9,372 nucleotides of DNA, from assembly GCA_900544305.1 (NCBI GenBank), contig UQUV01000064.1, forward strand, positions 1 through 9,372, read 5' to 3'. Made by a program: the position numbers and the translations under genes. The stretch comes from an uncultured Porphyromonadaceae bacterium (lineage in GTDB: Bacteria; Bacteroidota; Bacteroidia; Bacteroidales; Muribaculaceae). The notes under the pieces were generated by a model. The model did not search any database. It was not told the origin of the DNA and saw nothing but the letters and a program-made list of their open reading frames with translations. Shown one piece after another: positions 1 to 5,941 of the stretch. The stretch's first letter is position 1. Each line of letters opens with the position of its first letter.

Positions 1-29
1 GTGAACTGAATTTATTTAATTTTTAACCT

Positions 30-48
30 TGTCCATTTTTAGTGGACA
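30..48. repeat. Short perfect inverted repeat in the AT-rich left flank (1-215)
   Basis: TGTCCA at 30-35 and TGGACA at 43-48 form a perfect 6-bp inverted repeat around a 7-nt spacer (tttttag). The rest of 1-215 is very AT-rich and shows no convincing reading frame. It lies beyond the 3' end of the minus-strand regulator gene and has no clear GC-rich terminator. A short inverted repeat of this kind could be part of an insertion-sequence end, a protein-binding site or chance. The window starts too close to it to decide. Confidence 0.3.
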
Positions 49-215
49 GTAGTGATATTGTTATTCAAATACAATATTACCATTTTTCATTCAAAAATCA
101 AAACATACTGCACAAAATATATACTATTTTATGCAATACAGAATTATTATTGAATAAAATCAGAAAATAATAACTGCGTAGAACTTTCTAAAAATCATTC
201 ATAGCATTGGCTTTG

Positions 216-1124
216 CTACAAGTCTGATGTTTTATGTCGTTTGTCTGCTCTGTACTGCTGTGGGGAAACGCCAGACTTGCTTTTGAAAAATTTTCCGAAT
301 GCTGACTGGTCGGAAAAATTCAATTGGTCAGCAATACTCTGCACTGTTTCATCCGTATACGTAAGCTTTCGACAAGCCTCGGCATAAAGCAAACCGGAAA
401 TAAAATAACCGGCTGTCTTCTGTGTCACCTTGCGAATGACACGCGACAAATAGGTAGATGAAATTGACAGCTGACCGGCATAGAAATCTATATAATGTTC
501 CTGTCGGTAATGCTGAATCAGCAATTGAACAAAACGATGAAAAAGTTCCTCGTTATGATTAAGCGAAGCCGGCAGTTGCCTTACCCGTCCTTCCACAAGT
601 TCCAGCACTTGCAACAACAGGACATGCAATTGATGATGAAGAATATCTTCTTGATAGACGCAGACATGCGAAATCGTTTCAGAAATCTGCCGCATGGAAG
701 CCGCAATCGTTTCCGCCTGTTCTTCCGACAAATGAATGACAGGAAAATCTGTTCGGCAAAAGAAAAGAGAGTACGACTGATAGGCTATATTCAACGAAAG
801 CAAATGCTCAAAAAAACTTCGGTCACACATCAGATTCATTGCTACAAAATCTGCACTTTGTCCGGTAATGGCAACCAGTATACTTGGAGAGAGCAACAGC
901 AAATCACCTCGTACAACGGTATATTCACGAGAGTTAATGGAAAAAACGGCTTCTCCCGACTGAACGAGCAACAATGAAAACATATCGGCAAATGTCGGTG
1001 ACACGGTGTCGATATTCACCAAACTACTACCCAAACGGAAACAGGCAACACTGTTTTTATAAACCTCCGTTATCTCATGATATTCCATGAGCTCCTTAAG
1101 CTGCAAGTTGTGATTAATAGCCAT
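216..1124 (-). CDS. AraC-family transcriptional regulator (302 aa)
   Basis: This is a DNA-binding regulator with the usual AraC layout: an N-terminal sensing domain and a C-terminal double helix-turn-helix. The first half (about residues 45-130) is beta-rich, and its stretch around LLLVQSGEAVFSINSREYTV and GDLLLLSP resembles the cupin-like fold of AraC sensors. The C-terminal domain spans about 195-293. HTH1 is near 213-237 (FYAGQLSISSTYLSRVIRKV). HTH2 is near 261-292 and includes IADQLNFSDQSAFGKFFK and the family signature GVSPQQYR. The ATG start at 1122-1124 gives a normal length for the family; an internal Met at residue 13 is an alternative. The gene is divergent from the CocE-type hydrolase gene across a 165-bp spacer, so that gene is its most likely target. 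The inducer cannot be read from the sequence. It shares architecture with the second AraC-type gene at 8420-9244. Family assignment is firm; target is inference. Confidence 0.93.
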   Translation of the reverse strand: MAINHNLQLKELMEYHEITEVYKNSVACFRLGSSLVNIDTVSPTFADMFSLLLVQSGEAVFSINSREYTVVRGDLLLLSPSILVAITGQSADFVAMNLMCDRSFFEHLLSLNIAYQSYSLFFCRTDFPVIHLSEEQAETIAASMRQISETISHVCVYQEDILHHQLHVLLLQVLELVEGRVRQLPASLNHNEELFHRFVQLLIQHYRQEHYIDFYAGQLSISSTYLSRVIRKVTQKTAGYFISGLLYAEACRKLTYTDETVQSIADQLNFSDQSAFGKFFKSKSGVSPQQYRADKRHKTSDL

Positions 1125-1175
1125 ATTCCAAACAATGACAAAAACACTCGGGATATGTTTTTCCGTCTAACTTTA

Positions 1176-1206
1176 CAAAGATAATCATTGTTCAGTATTT
1201 AACCAA
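1176..1206 (-). promoter_or_regulatory. Candidate Bacteroidetes promoter for the AraC gene
   Basis: Read on the minus strand, TATCTTTG (complement of 1176-1183) matches the -7 consensus TAnnTTTG exactly. A TTGG (complement of 1203-1206) lies 19 bp upstream, a partial match to the -33 TTTG element. Transcription would begin about 45 nt before the regulator ATG. No equally good promoter is visible for the divergent hydrolase gene; the best plus-strand candidate is a weak CAACTTTG at 1249-1256. Confidence 0.5.
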
Positions 1207-1289
1207 TCCAGTTTTTTATTTTAACAACCACTATTCAATTTGATTCATCAACTTTGCAATCAGAAAAATTGACTAAAACGAATTGAAAT

Positions 1290-3188
1290 ATGATGAAAAA
1301 TTGGATTTATATTGGAACATTCGCGCTAATGTGTGCCTGCACCCTTCCGACAGATGCACAAAATATAATTCTGCACAATGCAGAAGGCAAAGAAATACAA
1401 GTTCCTACACGTAAGGCATTGCCGACCAATGCGCCGCGCGTCCGCTATCCAGGCTTCAAGCAGGAAACAATCGTACTGAAAGCCGGCAGCATTCGCAGAG
1501 AAGGTGCCAAACCTCTGACATGCGACATCCTGCTTGAAAGAGATGTGCCTATAAAAATGCGTGACGGCGTAACCATCTATGCCAATATATTCCGTCCGAC
1601 AACAGGCGATGCCTGTCCGGCCCTACTGGCTTGGAGTCCGTATGGAAAGGAAATCGGAGGCCAGATGCTCGACGATGTGCCAATGCGTGCAGGAGTAGCC
1701 ATTGACGCAACCTCCGGATTGGAAAAATTTGAAGGTCCGGATCCTGCCTATTGGGTGGCACATGGCTATGCAGTGGTAAATCCCGACAAACGCGGTGCCT
1801 ATATGTCGGAAGGCGACCTGCTGTACTGGGGACACGAAGATGCTCTCGACGGATGTGATGTGATAGAATGGATTGCCTCACAGAAATGGTGCAACGGAAA
1901 AGTCGGAATGTCGGGCAACTCATGGCTGACCGTTTCACAATGGTTCATTGCAGCAGAACGTCCAGCACATCTGGCAGTCATTGCACCGTGGGAAGGTTTC
2001 TGCGACCATTATCGGGAATCCGGCACACGTGGAGGTATTCCTACACCAGAGTTTCCCGAAATGATTGCCGAAACTTTTTCTTCTGCATACGGAAGACTGG
2101 AAGACCAACCACGAATGATTGTGGAAAAGCCTTTCATGTGCGACTATTGGGAAGACAAAGCTGCGAAAGTGGAAAATATTGAGATTCCAGCCTATGTGGT
2201 GGCCAGCTACACCAACGCCGTTCACACACACGGAACCTTTGCCGGATACAGAAGAATGGCATCAAAAGAAAAATGGCTTAGAGTTCACAATACGCAGGAA
2301 TGGTTTGACTACTACACACCGGAAAACGTGGAAGACCTTCGCCGCTTCTTTGACCATTATCTGAAAGGAATCGACAACGGTTGGGAAAACACTCCAAAAG
2401 TACGCCTGTCCGTTCTCAATCCTGGAGGTCAAGACATTGTCGGACGTGAAGAGAACGAATTTCCGTTGGCTCGTACGGAATACCGTAAACTATATCTGTC
2501 GGCCACCGACAGCACATTACTCGCTACGCTTCCGACTGACACTGCCACAAATACCTATCTGTCAACTGCCGACAATGCAAAAATCACCTACCGCTACCGC
2601 ATGGAGCAACCTACCGAAATAACAGGCTACATGAAGCTACATTTGTGGGTTTCGGCACCGGACAACGACGATATGGATTTGGCTGTCCGCGTCGAAAAAC
2701 TTTCAAAAGATGGCAAACCTCTTCCCGATAAAACCGGTGCAATTATCGCTGCGACGGGAATGATGCGTGTATCCATGCGCCAAATCGACAAGGCCAAGAG
2801 TACGGAAGCCGAGCCTTATTACCCGTTCACAACTGAACAGAAACTCAAGCCCGGCGAAATTGTACCTGTCGAAATTGAAATCTGGCCGATGGGACTTCTT
2901 TTCGACAAAGGCGAAATACTGCAACTGACCGTTGGGGCCTATAAGCCCGAAAAAGCGGCAATACCGTTCGGTTCTGCCCGCATCACGATTCCCAAAGAAG
3001 GATTCACCTACATGCCCGGACAACAGGTAGAAATGATGACACTCGGAGGTAATGCAACCCAATGTGCCGATCCGGAAGAAGTTGTCACCTCTCCGGCAAC
3101 TCACAATGTCGGCAGACACTACATCTATACCGGCGGAAAATACGACAGTTATCTGTATGTGCCAGTAATCCCTGCAAAGGCCAAATAA
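1290..3188 (+). CDS. Exported CocE/NonD-family hydrolase (peptidase S15-like, 632 aa)
   Basis: This is an alpha/beta-hydrolase of the CocE/X-Pro dipeptidyl-peptidase superfamily, whose members cleave acyl esters or Xaa-Pro bonds; the substrate here is unknown. Residues 1-23 form a signal peptide (MMKNW, hydrophobic core, likely cleavage after TDA), so the enzyme is probably periplasmic. The lipobox around Cys15/Cys17 is poor. The catalytic domain starts near residue 84 (DVPIKMRDGVTIYANIFRP). SPYGK (Tyr118) matches the oxyanion Tyr region. VGMSGNSWLTVSQW aligns with the nucleophile motif of cocaine esterase (VGMFGVSYLGVTQW), which makes Ser211 the nucleophile. His333 in WLRVHNTQEW is the likely catalytic His, followed by the family stretch FFDHYLKG (353-360). 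The usual catalytic Asp position seems to hold Thr308/Asn309. About 435-560 resembles the C-terminal jelly-roll domain (ITGYMKLHLWVSAPD). The start at 1290 or the adjacent Met at 1293 both fit. The gene is monocistronic, divergent from an AraC gene, and ends at a strong terminator. Confidence 0.88.
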   Translation: MMKNWIYIGTFALMCACTLPTDAQNIILHNAEGKEIQVPTRKALPTNAPRVRYPGFKQETIVLKAGSIRREGAKPLTCDILLERDVPIKMRDGVTIYANIFRPTTGDACPALLAWSPYGKEIGGQMLDDVPMRAGVAIDATSGLEKFEGPDPAYWVAHGYAVVNPDKRGAYMSEGDLLYWGHEDALDGCDVIEWIASQKWCNGKVGMSGNSWLTVSQWFIAAERPAHLAVIAPWEGFCDHYRESGTRGGIPTPEFPEMIAETFSSAYGRLEDQPRMIVEKPFMCDYWEDKAAKVENIEIPAYVVASYTNAVHTHGTFAGYRRMASKEKWLRVHNTQEWFDYYTPENVEDLRRFFDHYLKGIDNGWENTPKVRLSVLNPGGQDIVGREENEFPLARTEYRKLYLSATDSTLLATLPTDTATNTYLSTADNAKITYRYRMEQPTEITGYMKLHLWVSAPDNDDMDLAVRVEKLSKDGKPLPDKTGAIIAATGMMRVSMRQIDKAKSTEAEPYYPFTTEQKLKPGEIVPVEIEIWPMGLLFDKGEILQLTVGAYKPEKAAIPFGSARITIPKEGFTYMPGQQVEMMTLGGNATQCADPEEVVTSPATHNVGRHYIYTGGKYDSYLYVPVIPAKAK

Positions 3189-3216
3189 TCTGCAATCCAC
3201 ACAAATAATAAGATCG

Positions 3217-3265
3217 ATGACAGCCGGAAGGACTCTTACAACCGTTCTTCCGGCTGTCATTTTTT
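3217..3265 (+). terminator. Strong intrinsic terminator after the CocE-type hydrolase gene
   Basis: A 14-bp perfect stem (ATGACAGCCGGAAG at 3217-3230 with CTTCCGGCTGTCAT at 3247-3260) can extend inward by three more pairs, one of them G-U. It encloses a 10-16 nt loop and is followed by a T run to 3265. It begins 28 bp after the stop codon and should insulate the hydrolase from the operon starting near 3520. Confidence 0.92.
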
Positions 3266-3356
3266 AACAATCTACACAACATATCATCATACAAGCAAAT
3301 CTAAGTACCAGTTTCTAAAGATCTTTTCCACCAAACCGGCACTCGCCACATCCAGC

Positions 3357-3525
3357 TATAGGATGCAGTTCAACATAGCCCAATTTGAAAACTGCGTTTT
3401 CATTTGTCTCTGCGCTCGGCTTTCACTATATTTTCATAATATAGGAGGCGCCTCGGCATAGCTAAATTTGAAAACTGCGTTTTCATTTGTCTCTGCGCTC
3501 GGCTTTCACTATATTTGCACAATAT
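3357..3525 (+). repeat. Tandem 83-bp direct repeat, each unit containing a promoter-like sequence
   Basis: Copy 1 is 3357-3439 and copy 2 is 3440-3522; similarity continues to 3525. By eye the units differ at 10 of 83 positions, with an identical 52-bp core (3382-3433 and 3465-3516). Each unit contains the 17-bp palindrome TGAAAACTGCGTTTTCA directly before a TTTG box, then 20 bp, then a -7 box. The -7 box is TATATTTT in copy 1 and TATATTTG in copy 2. Seven of the differences cluster in the first 25 bp. Copy 2 there carries a perfect palindrome, GAGGCGCCTC (3445-3454), that copy 1 lacks. The duplication lies immediately before the three-gene operon. The rest of the gene-free stretch 3189-3538 holds only the upstream terminator and about 90 bp with no recognisable feature. 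Confidence 0.93.
3486..3517 (+). promoter_or_regulatory. Bacteroidetes-type promoter driving the hydrolase/Mur ligase/Ddl operon
   Basis: TTTG at 3486-3489 and TATATTTG at 3510-3517, 20 bp apart, match the Bacteroidetes consensus TTTG-N19-21-TAnnTTTG. Initiation is expected about 6-8 nt downstream, leaving a short leader of roughly 15 nt before the ATG at 3539. The upstream repeat copy has the same -33 (3403-3406), but its -7 box ends in T (3427-3434), so it is probably weaker or inactive. Confidence 0.8.
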
Positions 3526-3538
3526 TTTAAAACATCAA

Positions 3539-4315
3539 ATGGAAAAGCAACTGAATTTATGTGGCGTGACCTTCAATTTCAGTGTCGAAGGCGAAGGAAA
3601 ACCAGTAGTTCTGATGCACGGATGGGGCTGCAACCGCACCACTCTGGCACGCATCGAACAACTGCTTGTGCCGCATTTCAAAGTATATAACGTCGACTTT
3701 CCGGGCTTCGGCAAAAGTTCGGAACCGACCTCTGTGTGGGGAATTGAGGACTATACCCACCTTTTCGAAGAATTTCTTAAAGCGGAAAAAATCGAGAATC
3801 CGATTTTGCTGGGACATTCTTTCGGCGGACGCGTTGGCATTCTCTGTTCGTCGCGCAACAAAGTGCACAAACTGATACTTGTCGATGCCGCCGGCATCAA
3901 GCCGAAACGCTCACTGAAATATTACGTGAAAGTATATTCTTACAAAGCCGTTAAAAAATTACTTCCTCTCATTTTCGGGAAAGCCAAGGCCGAAGAAAAG
4001 CTGAATGCCTACCGCAAGCGTGTCGGTTCGAGCGACTACAGCCAGGCATCGCAGATGATGCGTGCCATCCTCAGTAAAGTCGTAAACGAAGACCTGCAGT
4101 TTGCCATGCCTAAAATCAACTGTCCGACACTGCTTATTTGGGGCAGCAACGACACGGCAACTCCTATTTCCGACGCACGTCGCATGGAAAAACTTATTCC
4201 GGATGCAGGACTGGTAGAATTTCCGGGTGTTGGCCACTACAGTTTTCTGGAAAATCCATACCAGTTCGACGCCGTACTGAACAGTTTTTTAGAAAAAGAC
4301 AAAAAACAACATTAG
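3539..4315 (+). CDS. Alpha/beta-fold hydrolase, first gene of a cell-wall-like operon (258 aa)
   Basis: This is a compact alpha/beta hydrolase with all expected catalytic elements. HGWG (27-30) is the oxyanion motif. GHSFGG holds the nucleophile Ser94. Asp205 sits in WGSNDTATP and His233 in GVGHYSF. A cap-like, Lys-rich helical insert lies at about 120-190. There is no signal peptide or membrane segment, so it should be cytosolic. I chose the ATG at 3539. The frame stays open upstream to a TTG at 3515, but that codon lies inside the -7 promoter box and cannot be in the mRNA if the promoter is real. The stop is three bases before the next ATG, indicating tight co-transcription and probably translational coupling with the Mur ligase. 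Its substrate is unknown. Linkage to a Mur ligase and a dipeptide ligase suggests cell-wall precursor metabolism, such as hydrolysis or editing of an ester or amide, but this is inference from position. Confidence 0.9.
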   Translation: MEKQLNLCGVTFNFSVEGEGKPVVLMHGWGCNRTTLARIEQLLVPHFKVYNVDFPGFGKSSEPTSVWGIEDYTHLFEEFLKAEKIENPILLGHSFGGRVGILCSSRNKVHKLILVDAAGIKPKRSLKYYVKVYSYKAVKKLLPLIFGKAKAEEKLNAYRKRVGSSDYSQASQMMRAILSKVVNEDLQFAMPKINCPTLLIWGSNDTATPISDARRMEKLIPDAGLVEFPGVGHYSFLENPYQFDAVLNSFLEKDKKQH

Positions 4316-4318
4316 GAC

Positions 4319-5905
4319 ATGATTTCAATAAACTTCATTCTGACTATCCTTCTGACTCTCGTGTCAGCCGTATATCTGGTTGCGACCTATAAGGTTGACT
4401 TGCAAATGATGCAACAGAATTCCTATCGCAACAATCGCTATTTCAAATGGTGGAAAACCAACAACAACTACGCCAGCATCAGCCGAATCACCGACCTGGC
4501 CATGTTGTTGCTCCTTATTTCCACATTCCCCCAATATGTGACAACGCCTATTGTCATCATCGTATTCCTCGTAAAATCCATTGCACTGTTCAAGAAGAAA
4601 TACAAAAAGCCGCTGGTGTTCACCAAACGCGTATGGCGTCTGTTCACCACCATGTCGGTGTTCTCACTCCTGTTTCTTGCGGGTGCTTTTGTTGGCTCCG
4701 GAATGAATCCGGTTTCATTGCCGCTCTGCATCACCCTGCTTGCCGTACTCTCATGGATAGTGCTCACTTTTTCCAACTGGGCTATGGTGCCGGTAGAAAA
4801 AGCCATCAACAATATGTATGTCAACGATGCCAAGCAAATGCTTGCACAGATGCCGGACCTGAAAATTATCGGTATCACAGGCAGCTACGGCAAGACAAGC
4901 ACCAAGCATTACCTCAACCGTATCCTCAGTGAGCAGTTTGACGTACTGATGACTCCGGGCAGTTTCAATACCCCGATGGGAGTAGTCCGCACCGTCCGTG
5001 AAATGATGAAGCCCTACAACAATGTGTTCATTGTGGAAATGGGTGCCAAACAGTTAGGCGACATCAAGGAAATCTGCGACATCGTTCACCCGGAAATCGG
5101 TATCGTGACGGCTGTAGGTGAACAGCATCTGGAATCATTCAAATCGATTGAAAACGTACAGCGTACCAAATTCGAATTGGTAGAAGCCTTGCCGGAAAAC
5201 GGTTTTGCCGTACTGAACGACGACTTTGAATATGTGGCCAACCGCCCAGTAGAAAGCGTTAAGGCATACCGATATGCCGTACAGAATACGAAAAACGCCG
5301 CTTACACAGCTAAAAATATAGAATACAGCGAATACGGAACACGCTTTACCGTAGCAGGCGAAGGCCGTGAATTGGAACTGAACACGAAACTCGTGGGCGA
5401 ATGCAACATTTCCAACTTGATGGCCGCTGTGATTGTTGCCATGAAGTTAGGAGTCAGCGACGACAAGATTCGCTTTGCCGTCAGCAAAATCGAACAAGTG
5501 GAACACCGCCTGAACATGAAGCGTACTCCGGGCGGAGTAACCATCATCGACGACGCATTCAATTCCAACCCCGACGGCTCACGCATGGCTCTTGACGTGC
5601 TGTCGCGCATGACAAAAGGAAAACGCATCGTAGTTACCCCAGGCATGATTGAACTGGGCGACAAACAGGCATACCACAACAGCCGTTTCGGTGAACACAT
5701 AGCCGAAACCTGCGATGTGGCTATTATCGTCGGCCAGTACAACCGCGAAGCCATTGTGGAAGGCATCCGCAAAAGCGGCAAATTCGACGAAAACAATCTA
5801 CTGATTGTCGACTCGTTTGCAGAAGCACAGACACGTCTTGCCACAATTCTGAAAGCAGGCGACACGATTCTTTACGAAAACGACCTGCCCGATACATTCA
5901 AATAA
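4319..5905 (+). CDS. Membrane-anchored Mur ligase family protein, MurF-like (528 aa)
   Basis: This is an ATP-dependent amide ligase of the Mur family, closest in motifs to MurF, which joins D-Ala-D-Ala to UDP-MurNAc-tripeptide. The first ~155 residues are unlike MurF. Hydrophobic segments at about 4-24, 58-92 (one or two spans), 109-127 and 132-153 alternate with basic loops, including QQNSYRNNRYFKWW (32-45). The ligase core follows: P-loop GITGSYGKTSTK (185-196), VEMGAKQLGD (239-248), GEQHLESF with His270, and Lys284 in RTKFELVEAL near the position of the usual carbamoylated Lys. Next come EHRLN (395-399) and DDAFNSNPDGSRMAL (411-425), matching MurF DDSYNANP. The C terminus ends ILYENDLPDTFK instead of the MurF KGSR-type motif. 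The MurF N-terminal UDP-binding domain is not recognisable. The gene lies 3 bp after the hydrolase and 36 bp before the Ddl-like gene. It is probably a paralogue acting at the membrane rather than housekeeping MurF. The family is sure; the substrate is not. Confidence 0.9.
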   Translation: MISINFILTILLTLVSAVYLVATYKVDLQMMQQNSYRNNRYFKWWKTNNNYASISRITDLAMLLLLISTFPQYVTTPIVIIVFLVKSIALFKKKYKKPLVFTKRVWRLFTTMSVFSLLFLAGAFVGSGMNPVSLPLCITLLAVLSWIVLTFSNWAMVPVEKAINNMYVNDAKQMLAQMPDLKIIGITGSYGKTSTKHYLNRILSEQFDVLMTPGSFNTPMGVVRTVREMMKPYNNVFIVEMGAKQLGDIKEICDIVHPEIGIVTAVGEQHLESFKSIENVQRTKFELVEALPENGFAVLNDDFEYVANRPVESVKAYRYAVQNTKNAAYTAKNIEYSEYGTRFTVAGEGRELELNTKLVGECNISNLMAAVIVAMKLGVSDDKIRFAVSKIEQVEHRLNMKRTPGGVTIIDDAFNSNPDGSRMALDVLSRMTKGKRIVVTPGMIELGDKQAYHNSRFGEHIAETCDVAIIVGQYNREAIVEGIRKSGKFDENNLLIVDSFAEAQTRLATILKAGDTILYENDLPDTFK

Positions 5906-5941
5906 CAAGGAACTAAAAGCATAAAAAATTACAATAAAAAG

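Noticed and set aside
61..157. TTATTCAA (61-68) and TTGAATAA (150-157) inverted pair
   Set aside because: Eight AT-rich bases 81 bp apart are easily due to chance in this composition.
202..218. TAGCA/TGCTA hairpin overlapping the stop codon of the first AraC gene as its terminator
   Set aside because: The stem has only five pairs and the T run comes eight bases later on the minus strand; too weak to call.
495..977. 160-codon plus-strand open frame opposite the first AraC gene
   Set aside because: Antisense to a well-supported regulator, no domain, no promoter or leader.
2703..3260. 185-codon minus-strand open frame inside the CocE-type gene and its terminator
   Set aside because: It is antisense to a clear coding sequence, reads through a terminator hairpin, and its protein shows no recognisable domain; a shadow frame.
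3515..3538. Upstream TTG start extending the alpha/beta hydrolase by eight residues
   Set aside because: The TTG overlaps the -7 box TATATTTG of a near-perfect promoter, so it would lie before the transcription start; the ATG at 3539 gives a normal N terminus.
5302..5865. 187-codon minus-strand open frame opposite the Mur ligase gene
   Set aside because: Low-complexity Ser/Arg-rich protein with no motif, antisense to conserved ligase sequence; a shadow frame.
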